DNA from: Saprospirales bacterium
GTDB taxonomy: Bacteria; Bacteroidota; Bacteroidia; Chitinophagales; Saprospiraceae
Reading direction: 5' to 3'
Assembly (NCBI GenBank): GCA_016703765.1
Contig: JADJBL010000014.1
Span: 62,001-126,000, forward strand
DNA: 64,000 nucleotides
Shown here: positions 1 through 8,942 of the stretch, piece by piece
Layout: each line of letters opens with the position of its first letter
Numbering within the stretch: position 1 is the stretch's first letter
Program-made: the position numbers and the translations under genes
Notes under the pieces: model-generated
Seen by the model: only the letters and a program-made list of their open reading frames with translations
Databases searched by the model: none
Told to the model about the DNA's origin: nothing

Positions 1-921
1 CAAATTGAAGGATAAATAGCCCATCCACTCTTTGTCCAGGTTTTGGCCAAAACCGGCGAATCCGCCCAACTTGATCCGCATATTTTGCGGAAGGAAGATC
101 ACCTGCCCTGCGGAAATGAAATGTTGGATCTGGTCTTTTTCCAGCAGCCGGACTCCATATTCAGCCTCGGTGAAGAGCTTTTTGTTCCATTCGCGGATCA
201 GGCCGCCGGAGATCATGGGCACGCTCCTGTTCTGGCTCGCCAGGTTTAGAATGTCAAGGCCCATGGAATTGTCGTATTTCAGCAGGGCTCGCCAGTTTTT
301 GCTTGCCTGGAGGCTCAGTTGGAGGCCCCGAAGGTTGAAATTGTGCTCCTGACCGGCCAGGGTGGAATATCCAACCCATATATCGCCCTCTATGAAACCC
401 GGCGCCAAATCTACCGTTTGCAGGTAACGCTTTGCTTCCGCTGAATCAGGTTTGATGGAAAGCGCTTTGGTGAAGGCTGCCCTTGCCGAGGCATATTGTT
501 TGTCTCCGAGGAAGGCCAGCCCTTTTCCCAAATAAAGGTCGTAGTCGTTTGGCGCAATGAGGGCCGCCTGTTCGAAAGCCACGATGGAGCGGGCATAATC
601 TTCCTTGTATAAATAGGCGAAAGCACTGCCTTTCAGCGCGTCGAAATGACCGGGTTCCTGAACCAGCACCTCTGAAAATCCTTTTAAGGCCTCTATATGG
701 CGGCCCCACCAGGAAAAGTTATAAGCCCGGGCCATGGCGATGGAAAGGTCGCCGGGCTTTTGGGCGATCAATTGCTGGTACATCTTCTCCGCTTCCTCAT
801 ACCGCCCGGCGTTGGAGAATTGCTGGGCTTTAGCCAGGGTTTGAGCCTGCGCCTGGCTGGGAAGCCCGAAATAAAGGACTATTACCAGTAGTTGTGTGAA
901 AAGAATGGGATGCTTTTTCAT
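1..921 (-). CDS. TPR protein with C-terminal YaiO-like outer-membrane barrel (partial, runs off window start)
   Basis: Read on the minus strand from ATG at 921 (MKKHPILF, a signal peptide ending near SQAQAQ) to the window edge without a stop. Roughly residues 25-165 are TPR-like helical repeats, with segments such as GRYEEAEKMYQQL and YDLYLGKGLAFLG. After about residue 170 the sequence turns into alternating beta-strands (EGDIWVGYSTLAGQEHNF, later LGGFAGFGQN), as in YaiO-family outer-membrane barrels that follow a TPR head. The signal peptide puts it in the periplasm/outer membrane. The true C-terminus is not visible. The TPR call is firm; the YaiO-like barrel is inferred from strand pattern and order. 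Confidence 0.75.
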   Translation of the reverse strand, partial: MKKHPILFTQLLVIVLYFGLPSQAQAQTLAKAQQFSNAGRYEEAEKMYQQLIAQKPGDLSIAMARAYNFSWWGRHIEALKGFSEVLVQEPGHFDALKGSAFAYLYKEDYARSIVAFEQAALIAPNDYDLYLGKGLAFLGDKQYASARAAFTKALSIKPDSAEAKRYLQTVDLAPGFIEGDIWVGYSTLAGQEHNFNLRGLQLSLQASKNWRALLKYDNSMGLDILNLASQNRSVPMISGGLIREWNKKLFTEAEYGVRLLEKDQIQHFISAGQVIFLPQNMRIKLGGFAGFGQNLDKEWMGYLSFNL

Positions 922-1028
922 ATTGGGTGTTGTGTTAATTTTCATCAAATATCCCCTCTAACCCTGGTCCTATTAAAATATATGCCACCGAACGGGGAAA
1001 TTTAAGTGCCGAATGGGAAAAATCCCAA

Positions 1029-1062
1029 ACCAGTCACCAGTCACCAGTCACCAGTCACCAAA
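1029..1062. repeat. Heptamer tandem array (unit ACCAGTC, about 4 copies)
   Basis: Four near-perfect head-to-tail copies of a 7-nt unit lie between the TPR gene and tRNA-Arg. The same word recurs at 44537-44610 and 45970-46022. This is one member of the window-wide class of 7-9 nt intergenic arrays. Confidence 0.85.
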
Positions 1063-1108
1063 CACGAATTTGTTTTCCCCACCCAAATCCATTAACTTCG
1101 CCCCGCCC

Positions 1109-1180
1109 GGCCCCATAGTTCAAGGGATAGAACGGAAGTTTCCTAAACTTTAAATCCAGGTTCGAGTCCTGGTGGGGCCA
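1109..1180 (+). tRNA. tRNA-Arg(CCT)
   Basis: Complete 72-nt cloverleaf. Acceptor stem 1109-1115 (GGCCCCA) pairs with 1173-1179 (TGGGGCC), and the discriminator is A1180. D stem is GTTC/GAAC (1118-1121, 1130-1133). Anticodon stem is GAAGT/ACTTT (1135-1139, 1147-1151) with loop TTCCTAA, giving anticodon CCT, which reads AGG (Arg). T stem is CCAGG/CCTGG with loop TTCGAGT. The 3' CCA is not encoded. The next gene starts 18 nt downstream. Confidence 0.95.
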
Positions 1181-1198
1181 CCTTTAAATTCCACCTCT

Positions 1199-1555
1199 AT
1201 GGACCTCGAATCCTTCCGCGCCTATTGTCTCGCCAAAAAAGGAGTAGAGGAAACCTTTCCCTTCGACGAAGTAACCCTGGTCTTTAAAGTGATGGGCAAA
1301 ATGTTTGCCCTCACCGGACTGGACAGCGAAACCTTTACCGTCAACCTCAAATGCGATCCGGAATGGGCCATGGAATTGCGGGAATCGCACGGCGAGATCC
1401 AGCCCGGCTGGCACATGAGCAAGGTCCATTGGAATACCGTCGATTTTACCGGAGAGCTCGACGAACCCTTCCTCCGCAGCCTGATCGACCACTCCTATGA
1501 TCTGGTGGTCAAAAGCCTTCCCAAAAAACTCCGCTCCGACATGGAGGAATTGTAA
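1199..1555 (+). CDS. MmcQ/YjbR family DNA-binding-like protein
   Basis: A protein of 118 residues matching the small MmcQ/YjbR family: an N-terminal FRAYCLAKKGVEETFPFD segment, a central KMFAL beta-strand, a NLKCDP turn and a C-terminal helix with DHSYDLVVKSLPKK. ATG at 1199 is chosen because the open frame further upstream runs into tRNA-Arg. The family fold is CyaY-like, and members are often annotated as DNA-binding without direct proof. The stop codon overlaps the ATG of the following oxidoreductase (TAATG), so the two are probably translationally coupled. Confidence 0.85.
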   Translation: MDLESFRAYCLAKKGVEETFPFDEVTLVFKVMGKMFALTGLDSETFTVNLKCDPEWAMELRESHGEIQPGWHMSKVHWNTVDFTGELDEPFLRSLIDHSYDLVVKSLPKKLRSDMEEL

Positions 1556-2625
1556 TGAATATGCAGCGCCAAGTCGATTTTATCATCGTCGGCCAGGGCC
1601 TGGCCGGCTCCCTGCTCGCCTTCTTTCTGCACAAGCAGGGGAAAAAACTGCTCCTCGTCGACCCGGGTCGCGAAGACACGGCCTCCCGGGTCGCCGCGGG
1701 GGTCATCAACCCCGTCACCGGACGCCATTACGTCAAAAGCTGGCGCATCGACGAGTTCCTGCCCTTTGCCAGGCAGACCTACCGCGAGATGGAATCCCTG
1801 CTCGGCGCCCAGTTTTACAGCGATCGGAATGTGCTGCGCGCCCTTTTTTCTACCGTGGAGGAAAATAACTGGAATGCAAAGCTGGGCGATCCCGGTTATG
1901 CCGCTTATATGCTGCCGAAAGCCGATCCGGCCGAATGGCCTTCCACGCTCCAACCCGTCCACGCTTTCGGCGAATTGGCCGGAGGCGCCCAGGTCAATCT
2001 GGCACGTTTTCTCGAATCTTTTCGCGCCTGGATTGCCCAAAACCATACCCTGGTTAGGGATCATTTCGAATACGAGGACCTCGACCGCTCCGGGGAACTC
2101 CTGCGCTATAAGGAATGGAGCGCCCGGGCGATCGTCTTTTGCGAGGGGTATTCCGCGAAAAATAACCCCTATTTTGCCGGCCTGCCATACGAAGGGGCCA
2201 AGGGAGATGTGCTCCATATTTCATTGCCCGGCCCTCAACCCCAAAAGCTGCTCCGACATCACCTTTTTCTGGTCCCCCTGGAGGACGGAACTTATTGGGC
2301 GGGCTCCAATTACGTCTGGACGTATAAAGATCAATTGCCTGCCCCGGAGGGAAAACAATGGCTGACAAATCAGCTGGGCAGAATATTGAAGGCCCCATAC
2401 GAGATACTGGACCATAAAGCCGCGATCCGGCCCACCGTCAAAGACCGGCGGCCGCTCCTGGGGGTGCACCCGACTTTTTCAAATATTTTCATCTTCAACG
2501 GGTTGGGTACCAAAGGCGCCTCCCAGGGACCTTTTTTCGCCAGGCAAATGGCCGATTTCCTGAACCATAACGAAGCCCTCGACCCGGAAGTCGATATTCG
2601 GCGTTTTGATGCGAAAACCCGTTAA
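1555..2625 (+). CDS. FAD-dependent oxidoreductase (DAO family)
   Basis: A 356-residue flavoprotein. The N-terminal Rossmann motif VGQGLAGSLLA lies at about residues 11-21, followed by the acidic LVDPG that binds ribose. RVAAGVINPVTGR is typical of the glycine/D-amino-acid oxidase superfamily. Near the C-terminus, FNGLGTKGASQGP is the second FAD-contact segment. The substrate cannot be told from sequence; cytoplasmic, since no signal peptide is visible. The ATG at 1555 overlaps the upstream stop; a second in-frame ATG at 1561 is possible. Followed by a short tandem array, so probably the last gene of a two-gene operon. Confidence 0.85.
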   Translation: MNMQRQVDFIIVGQGLAGSLLAFFLHKQGKKLLLVDPGREDTASRVAAGVINPVTGRHYVKSWRIDEFLPFARQTYREMESLLGAQFYSDRNVLRALFSTVEENNWNAKLGDPGYAAYMLPKADPAEWPSTLQPVHAFGELAGGAQVNLARFLESFRAWIAQNHTLVRDHFEYEDLDRSGELLRYKEWSARAIVFCEGYSAKNNPYFAGLPYEGAKGDVLHISLPGPQPQKLLRHHLFLVPLEDGTYWAGSNYVWTYKDQLPAPEGKQWLTNQLGRILKAPYEILDHKAAIRPTVKDRRPLLGVHPTFSNIFIFNGLGTKGASQGPFFARQMADFLNHNEALDPEVDIRRFDAKTR

Positions 2626-2696
2626 TGATTCGTTAATTTAGTGCCGCCTTACGCCCGTCCCGAAAAGTTCCTCATCTATGCCCTCGGCCCGAAATA

Positions 2697-2727
2697 AACT
2701 CTCATCTCTCATCTCTCATCTATATCT
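2697..2727. repeat. Heptamer tandem array (unit CTCTCAT, about 3-4 copies)
   Basis: Direct head-to-tail copies of CTCTCAT, decaying to CTATATC, in the 126-nt gap before the alpha-2-macroglobulin signal peptide. The word differs from the other loci but the 7-nt period is the same. No inverted partner is visible here. Confidence 0.75.
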
Positions 2728-2985
2728 AAGTATCTCAAATAACCTCATAAAATGAAAAAATCCCTTCTCCTGGCCCTCTTCGCCATTCTGACCCTCACCC
2801 TTGTCTACAGTTTTCCACAACCTTTCCCATCCCAATAACTATATGGACCAAACACCCCCGAAGATTACGAAGCCGAATGGAAGGTCATCGACTCCCTCGA
2901 AACCCAGGGCCTGCCCAAATCAGCACTTGAAAAGGTAGAGATCCTTTACGAACGCGCCAAGCAGGAGCAAAACGCACCTCAACTG

Positions 2986-5900
2986 GTGAAAACCCTTTTG
3001 TACAAAGGAAAATACGTAGCTCAGCTGGAGGAAAACGGCCAAATCGCGGCCATCCAACTTCTGGAAAAGGAAACCGGCCTGGCCGAATTTCCCGCCAAAC
3101 CCATCCTGGAGTCCATCCTGGCCGAAGTGTACCAGCGATACCTCAGCGATCAATACTGGATCCTGGCCGACCGTCAAAATACCTCCGGTTTTCAGCCGGA
3201 AGATATCCAGACCTGGACCCTGGAGCATTTCGAGCGCAAGATCGGCGACCTGTATTGGGCGTCCCTGAACCACAAAGACCTCAAGCGCCTGCCGATCGCG
3301 GGGTTTGAAGCCGTCACCATCCCCGGCACTGATAAGGACGAACTCCGGCCCACCCTCTACGACTTTCTGGCCCACCGGGCTATCGACCATTTCATGAGCG
3401 AACAGAGCTATCTCTCCCAACCGGCGTATCGTTTTTATATCGACAAAGAAGAAGCCTTTGGGGAGGCGGATGATTTCGTCAAATACAAGTTCGAGACCAA
3501 AGACAGCACCTCCCGCCAATACCAAACCCTGCTGTTGTTGCAGGATCTGCTGGGATTTCGCCTGGACGACCGGAAAAACGACGCCGCACTGCTGGATGTG
3601 GACCTCAAACGACTGGCATTTGTCTACGACAAAAGCGTGCTGGATGTAAAAAAAGAAGTTTACCTCAAGGCCCTGGATCGACTGGAAGAAAAACACAGCA
3701 AGTCGCCCCTGGTTACGGAAGTGCTCTTTTTAAAGGCAAACTACTATTTCCAGGACGGCTATATAGATGAAGGGAAAACCGATCCCAAGAGCGGTTATTG
3801 GAAAATTGCCCACCAGATCTGTGTGGACGCCATGAAGCGTTTCCCCTCTTCCGTTGGCGCCTCCCAATGCAATAGCCTCAAACGGACCCTGGAGGAAAAA
3901 GTGCTTCGCTTTAATACCGAAACGGTCAATATTCCTGGTCAGCCTTTCCTGGCAAAAGTCGATTTCAGAAACCTGACCCATGTCTATGGCAGGGTGATCC
4001 GCATGAACGAAAAGCGGAAGGACCAATTTGAAAAATCTCAGGAAAAAGGCTCCGAAAACGCCCTGAAATACCTCAAAGAACTCCCCGTCGTCAAAACCTT
4101 CCATCAGGAGCTTCCCGCAGGCGACGATTTCCATGTCCACTCGGGCGAGTTGAAAATGGATGCCCTCCCCGCAGGTCAATACATCGTACTCGTCTCCTCG
4201 GAAAAGAATTTTGGCATGGAAGGGTTTACGGGATACCTTTATACGCACGTGTCCAAACTCGGCTATTGGGAGCATAGGGAGGAAGGAGGCCAGCTGAGCT
4301 TTGTGGTGTTCGACCGCATGAGCGGCGAGCCCCTGCCCGAAGTAACCGGCGAATTGTGGCGCCGCAATTACAACTCCCTGTTCCGCAAATACGAGTGGAA
4401 AAAAGGCGCCACCGCCAAATCGGATCAACGGGGCTTTTTGAGGCCGGATACGGGAGAAAAGAACGACTATTACAACCTGCTCCTCCGAAAGGGGACGGAT
4501 ACCCTCTATCTGGAAGACGGTTTTTCCACGTATTACTACAGCCTGGGCCGCATGCGCACGGAAGAGACCTATTTCTTCCTCGACCGCGCGATATACCGCC
4601 CCGGCCAGACCGTATATTTTAAAGCGCTTTTGATGGAAAAGGATGAATCCGGCAAGCCGCATATCCTCCCCAACCAACCCATGAGCGTGATCCTCCGGGA
4701 TGTGAACTACCAGGAAGTAGCCAAACTGGACCTCCGGACCAATGCCTACGGAACCGTCACCGCCACCTTCAAGGCCCCGGAAGGAGGCCTGCTTGGAAAC
4801 ATGCACCTGGAATCCAACCGAGGCAATTCCCGCCAGCATTTCCGGGTGGAGGAATACAAGCGGCCGAAATTCGAAGTGAAATTCGATGAGCTGAAAGAAG
4901 CGTACCGCCTGGACGACCAGGTTTCGGTGACCGGGAAAGCCCTCGGGTTTGCCGGCAATAATATCGACGGCGCCACAGTGAGTTTTCGCGTGGTCCGGGA
5001 AGTGTCTTACCCCTGGTGGTGGGGATGGTACCGCCCCTCCCGCCCCCAGGGAGAATCCATGGAAATCGCCAACGGCATCGGGAGCACCGATGCGCTAGGA
5101 GAGTTTTCCATTGCCTTCAAAGCCCAACCCGATCGCTCCGTCGACCCCAAAACCCAGCCGCAGTTTACCTTCCGCGTATATGCCGATGTGACGGATATCA
5201 CAGGCGAGACCCATAGCGGCGAAACCTTCATTTCGCTAGGTTACCTGGCGCTGAAGGCTTCCATTACCATTCCCGACCAGATGCCGCTCGATAGCTTCCA
5301 GTCCGTCTCCCTGCTCACCCAAAATCTGCAGGGCCAGTTCGAACCGGCCAAAGGAACCCTTCGCATGGACCTGCTCCGAAACCCCGAACAAACTTTTGTC
5401 GAGCGCTATTGGTACGCTCCGGACCGGCAACTGATCCCCGAAGCTGAATTCCGCAAGGCATTTCCCAATTATGCATTTAAAGAAGAAGACCGGCAGGAAA
5501 ACTGGGAAGTGAAGAAAGAGGTCCTGGAAACTCCCTTTAACACCGCAGAAAGCAAGACCGTCCCCATCCCCAAAGCCAAACTCGAGCCCGGCGTGTATTT
5601 GCTCACGCTCGAAACGGCTGATAAATACGGACAGAAAATCGAGGTTAAGAAATGGGTGACCCTTTTCGATCCCAGTGGCAAAAAAATAACCACCGACGCC
5701 TGGGGCTGGGTGCACCTCCTGAAAAATACATTGGAGCCCGGCCAAAAGGCCGAATGGCTTGTGCAAACCCAGGCAAAGCAGATCAAAGTCCTGTTCGAAG
5801 TGGAGCGCGAAGGCAAACTCCTGCGCAGCGAGTGGGTGGATGTGAAAAAAGTGGCCCGTATTGTGCACGAGATCCAGGAGAGCGACCGCGGCAATATCCA

Positions 5901-7500
5901 TGCCCATATCCATTATGCAGGCATGAACCGCTCCTTTAACCAGACCCAGACGATCGTCGTGCCCTGGACGAATAAGCAATTGAAAGTGGAATTGTCTACC
6001 TTCCGCGATAAGCTGCTCCCGGGTTCGGAGGAGGAATGGCGCATCAAGATCAAAGGGCCCAAAGGAGAAAAAGTGGCCGCGGAAATGGTAGCCGCCATGT
6101 ACGACGCTTCCCTGGACCAGTTCAGCCCCCACGACTGGTACTTCCAGCCCTATCCCGTCAGCAGTTATGCCAGCCTCAATGTTCGCCCCATGGGCTACGG
6201 CGCCAAGAGCGCCAATTACCTCTTTTATCCAAGCTTCAGCTGGGAGGAAGTGCTCTCCAGAAGCTATCGCTCCCTCAACTGGTTCAATTTTCCCTTCTTT
6301 CGCTACGAAATCATGCGGAGCAGGATGCTCAGCGCCTCCCCGGGAGGCCGCGATGACGCCAAAAACGGAGGGCAAATGCCGGCGCCCAAGATGGAGGCCA
6401 TGTACGATCTGGACGCCACAGCCGAGCCTGTGATGGCTAATGGCGCCGTGGTGGACCAGGCAGCCCCGCCGCCTGCCCCTCCGGATGAACTCGAACAGTC
6501 AGTTGATCAGAATGCGCTTAACACAAGCGCTGCTCCTCCAGTCAAAATACGAAGCGATCTGGACGAAACCGTCTTCTTTAAACCCGACCTCATGACCGAC
6601 GAGGAGGGCAATATAGTCCTTCGATTCAAAATGAAGGAAGCCCTGACCCGGTGGAAATTGTTAGGCTTTGCCCATACCCTAAGCCTGGAATCGGGAATCC
6701 TGCGCCAGGAGGTGATCACCCAGAAGGACCTCATGGTGCTGCCCAACCCGCCCCGCTTCTACCGCGAGCGCGACGAGATCGAATTCACGGCAAAAGTGGT
6801 CAACCTCTCCGACAAAACCCTCAGCGGCAATGCGGAGCTCCAACTCCTCGACCCCCTGACCACCACCCCAGTGTACAAGTGGCTGGACAACCCCCAATTT
6901 AATATCAATTTCCGCCCCGGTGCTTTCCAACCGGATGCTCGTAACGGAAACCATGCCCTTGCCGGTGAAAGGAGGCCAGACCCGCACCTTCGTGCTGCAA
7001 AGCATGGCCGGCAATACCTCCACGACCCTGGCCAACCACCGCTATACTCTGGAGTTTACTTCGAACCCCGCCTGGTATGCCGTGCAGGCCCTGCCGTACC
7101 TCATGGAATATCCCTACGAGTGCACCGAGCAGATCTTCTCCCGATACTATGCCAACAGCCTGGCCACCTCCGTGGCGAATTCCCATCCGAAGATCAAGGA
7201 GGTTTTCGAGAAATGGAAAGATACCCCCGCCATGGAGAGCAACCTGACCAAAAACCAGGAGCTAAAATCGGCCCTGCTGCAGGAAACCCCATGGGTTTTG
7301 CAAGCTCTGAGCGAAGAGGAACAAAAGCGGAACATCGGTCTCCTGTTCGACCTCAACCGCATGGCCAAAGAACAGGCCTCCGCCCTGGACCAGATCCGGG
7401 AGCGGCAACTGCCCAATGGCGGATTCAGCTGGTTTCCCGGCGAACGCGACAGCTGGTATATTACCCAGTACATCGTGGAGGGAATGGCCCATTTGCATAA
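2986..7500 (+). CDS. Alpha-2-macroglobulin, N-terminal/central fragment
   Basis: This is the longest open stretch of the interrupted A2M gene. It begins at GTG 2986 only because no usable start lies between the TAA at 2836 and here; the meaningful frame starts upstream. Helical N-terminal repeats come first (to about residue 300), then the MG-type beta-domains, including FLDRAIYRPGQTVYFKALL (the MG2 region), FRVEEYKRPKFEV (MG3) and a C-rich-free bait-like segment near residues 1110-1190 rich in Ala/Pro/Met. After about residue 1310 (position 6913) the translation (RNGNHALAGERRPDP) is out-of-frame nonsense to the stop at 7500. Such proteins are periplasmic protease traps or envelope guardians. 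Confidence 0.8.
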   Translation: MKTLLYKGKYVAQLEENGQIAAIQLLEKETGLAEFPAKPILESILAEVYQRYLSDQYWILADRQNTSGFQPEDIQTWTLEHFERKIGDLYWASLNHKDLKRLPIAGFEAVTIPGTDKDELRPTLYDFLAHRAIDHFMSEQSYLSQPAYRFYIDKEEAFGEADDFVKYKFETKDSTSRQYQTLLLLQDLLGFRLDDRKNDAALLDVDLKRLAFVYDKSVLDVKKEVYLKALDRLEEKHSKSPLVTEVLFLKANYYFQDGYIDEGKTDPKSGYWKIAHQICVDAMKRFPSSVGASQCNSLKRTLEEKVLRFNTETVNIPGQPFLAKVDFRNLTHVYGRVIRMNEKRKDQFEKSQEKGSENALKYLKELPVVKTFHQELPAGDDFHVHSGELKMDALPAGQYIVLVSSEKNFGMEGFTGYLYTHVSKLGYWEHREEGGQLSFVVFDRMSGEPLPEVTGELWRRNYNSLFRKYEWKKGATAKSDQRGFLRPDTGEKNDYYNLLLRKGTDTLYLEDGFSTYYYSLGRMRTEETYFFLDRAIYRPGQTVYFKALLMEKDESGKPHILPNQPMSVILRDVNYQEVAKLDLRTNAYGTVTATFKAPEGGLLGNMHLESNRGNSRQHFRVEEYKRPKFEVKFDELKEAYRLDDQVSVTGKALGFAGNNIDGATVSFRVVREVSYPWWWGWYRPSRPQGESMEIANGIGSTDALGEFSIAFKAQPDRSVDPKTQPQFTFRVYADVTDITGETHSGETFISLGYLALKASITIPDQMPLDSFQSVSLLTQNLQGQFEPAKGTLRMDLLRNPEQTFVERYWYAPDRQLIPEAEFRKAFPNYAFKEEDRQENWEVKKEVLETPFNTAESKTVPIPKAKLEPGVYLLTLETADKYGQKIEVKKWVTLFDPSGKKITTDAWGWVHLLKNTLEPGQKAEWLVQTQAKQIKVLFEVEREGKLLRSEWVDVKKVARIVHEIQESDRGNIHAHIHYAGMNRSFNQTQTIVVPWTNKQLKVELSTFRDKLLPGSEEEWRIKIKGPKGEKVAAEMVAAMYDASLDQFSPHDWYFQPYPVSSYASLNVRPMGYGAKSANYLFYPSFSWEEVLSRSYRSLNWFNFPFFRYEIMRSRMLSASPGGRDDAKNGGQMPAPKMEAMYDLDATAEPVMANGAVVDQAAPPPAPPDELEQSVDQNALNTSAAPPVKIRSDLDETVFFKPDLMTDEEGNIVLRFKMKEALTRWKLLGFAHTLSLESGILRQEVITQKDLMVLPNPPRFYRERDEIEFTAKVVNLSDKTLSGNAELQLLDPLTTTPVYKWLDNPQFNINFRPGAFQPDARNGNHALAGERRPDPHLRAAKHGRQYLHDPGQPPLYSGVYFEPRLVCRAGPAVPHGISLRVHRADLLPILCQQPGHLRGEFPSEDQGGFREMERYPRHGEQPDQKPGAKIGPAAGNPMGFASSERRGTKAEHRSPVRPQPHGQRTGLRPGPDPGAATAQWRIQLVSRRTRQLVYYPVHRGGNGPFA

Positions 7501-8791
7501 ACTCGGCGTGACCAGCGTGCAGAACGAACAGATGGTCAAAAACGCCGTATCCTACACCGACCGGCGAATGGAAGAGTGGTACCGCGATCTGGAAAAATGG
7601 ATCGGAAAGGACAAGGAGCAATGGGAAAAAGACCACCTCTCCCCGCTGGTCATTCACTACCTCTACGCCCGCTCCTTCTTCCTCGAAGAGGGCCCCATCC
7701 GCATTCCCCTCGACGGCAAGATCACAGAGGTGCACGCTTTTTGCATGAAACAGGCGGCCAAGTATTGGCTCAATAAAGGCATCTACCAGGAAGGCATGCT
7801 GGCCCTGGCCCTGAACCGCTCCGGCGATGCGCCAACTGCCACGTCGATCATGCGTTCCCTCAAAGAACGCTCCCTCAACCACGACGAACTGGGCATGTAC
7901 TGGAAGTTCAACCGGGGCTATTTCTGGTATGAACACCCCATCGAAACCCAGAGCCTGCTGATCGAAGCCTTCGACGAGGTGGCCAAGGACCCCGCCTCCG
8001 TGGAATCCATGAAGATCTGGCTGCTTAAAAACAAGCAGACCAACCATTGGAAAACGACGAAAGCCACGGCTGCGGCTGTATACGCGCTCCTCAGGAGCGG
8101 CGACAACTGGCTGTTATCTGAAGAACAAGTGAAGATCACCATGGGCGTGCACGCCGATAAGAAGACCGCCATCTGGAATAAGGTCATCGGACAGGCCCAG
8201 CAAAAATCGGAGGCCGGAACGGGTTATTTCAAGGTCTCCTTCGACGGGGAGCAGGTCAATTCCGAAATGGCCACTGTAACCATTCAAAACCCGAACAAGA
8301 CCATTTCCTGGGGTGGAGTGTATTGGCAATATTTCGAAGACCTCGACCGGATCAAGGGATTTGAAGAAACACCCCTTACCCTCAAGCGCCAATTGTTCAA
8401 AGCCGAATTGAGCCCCACCGGCGAGAAGATCCGGCCGGTAGCGGAAGGGGAGGCCCTTCACCCGGGCGACAAGCTGGTGGTTCGAATCGAATTGCGCGTG
8501 GACCGTCCCATGGAATACATCCACCTCAAGGACATGCGCGCATCCGGTTTCGAACCGATACAGGTGCTAAGCCAGTACAAATGGCAGGGAGGCCTGGGCT
8601 ACTACGAGAGTCCCCGCGATGCTTCCACCAACTTCTTTATCAGCTACCTGCCCCAGGGAACCCACATTTTCGAATACCCGCTAAGGGTGGTCCACAAAGG
8701 AGATTTCTCGACCGGCATCACGACGATACAGTGTATGTATGCGCCGGAGTTCTCCAGCCATTCCAGCGGGATTAGGGTGGTTGTGGATTAA
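6920..8791 (+). CDS. Alpha-2-macroglobulin, C-terminal fragment (thioester and receptor-like domains)
   Basis: The downstream frame of the same gene, opening with a GTG inside APVLSNRMLVTETMPLPV. It holds the alpha-helical complement-like (TED) domain, including YPYECTEQIFSRYYAN. CTEQ fits the CxEQ thioester pattern in which Cys and Gln form the reactive bond. GGFSWFPGERDSWYITQYIVEG is a classical TED helix pair. The terminal part (MEYIHLKDMRASGFEP, STNFFISYLPQGTHIFEYPLR) is the beta-sandwich C-terminal domain. With no start or signal of its own it cannot be exported alone. The stop is followed 5 nt later by a nonamer hairpin array. Confidence 0.8.
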   Translation: MLSNRMLVTETMPLPVKGGQTRTFVLQSMAGNTSTTLANHRYTLEFTSNPAWYAVQALPYLMEYPYECTEQIFSRYYANSLATSVANSHPKIKEVFEKWKDTPAMESNLTKNQELKSALLQETPWVLQALSEEEQKRNIGLLFDLNRMAKEQASALDQIRERQLPNGGFSWFPGERDSWYITQYIVEGMAHLHKLGVTSVQNEQMVKNAVSYTDRRMEEWYRDLEKWIGKDKEQWEKDHLSPLVIHYLYARSFFLEEGPIRIPLDGKITEVHAFCMKQAAKYWLNKGIYQEGMLALALNRSGDAPTATSIMRSLKERSLNHDELGMYWKFNRGYFWYEHPIETQSLLIEAFDEVAKDPASVESMKIWLLKNKQTNHWKTTKATAAAVYALLRSGDNWLLSEEQVKITMGVHADKKTAIWNKVIGQAQQKSEAGTGYFKVSFDGEQVNSEMATVTIQNPNKTISWGGVYWQYFEDLDRIKGFEETPLTLKRQLFKAELSPTGEKIRPVAEGEALHPGDKLVVRIELRVDRPMEYIHLKDMRASGFEPIQVLSQYKWQGGLGYYESPRDASTNFFISYLPQGTHIFEYPLRVVHKGDFSTGITTIQCMYAPEFSSHSSGIRVVVD

Positions 8792-8795
8792 TCAA

Positions 8796-8877
8796 AGTTT
8801 AGGAGGTTTAGAAGGTTTAAGTCAGCAAAAAACTAAACTTCCTAAACCTTCTAAACCTTATAAACCCTTAAACCCCT
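8796..8877. repeat. Inverted nonamer array (unit CTAAACCTT / AAGGTTTAG)
   Basis: The left arm (8796-8822) carries GTTTAGGAG-type units and the right arm (8832-8876) five complementary CTAAACCTT-type units with period 9. The arms can pair into a long, mismatched hairpin a few nt after the A2M stop, so it may act as a terminator or RNA-stabilising structure. A sister array with nearly the same word lies at 43993-44076. Confidence 0.85.
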
Positions 8878-8942
8878 GTCGTTGAAAAATCTAAAATGGT
8901 CGATAACTTTAAGCTGATCACCCGGAACAAGACTAAGATTGT

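Larger units (their letters stand above)
2752..8791 (+). pseudogene. Bacterial alpha-2-macroglobulin (MG2/A2M), interrupted by an in-frame stop and an internal deletion/frameshift
   Basis: ATG at 2752 begins a convincing signal peptide (MKKSLLLALFAILTLTL), but TAA at 2836-2838 stops that frame after 28 codons. The same frame then continues without interruption as mature protein (GPNTPEDYEAEWK, IDSLETQGLPKSALEKV), which is how Bacteroidota A2M proteins usually begin. The long frame runs to about 6910 (LLDPLTTTPVYKWLDN), then family similarity jumps to another frame at about 6911 (APVLSNRMLVTET). From memory of the family, about 50-60 residues normally lie between these two blocks, so the junction looks like a deletion of 3n+2 bases rather than a base-call slip. 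The rest, including MG domains and a CTEQ thioester-type motif, is well preserved. Recent pseudogene, or an assembly defect. Confidence 0.75.

Noticed and set aside
1172..1198. Start of the YjbR-like gene at 1172
   Set aside because: It lies within the tRNA-Arg 3' end; ATG 1199 is the sensible start.
2830..2840. Selenocysteine or stop-readthrough at the A2M TAA
   Set aside because: The codon is TAA, not TGA, and no SECIS-like hairpin or readthrough context is visible; nonsense mutation or error is simpler.
2920..6375. Several minus-strand frames of 250-380 codons opposite alpha-2-macroglobulin
   Set aside because: No signal, no motif, and the plus frame shows clear A2M domains.
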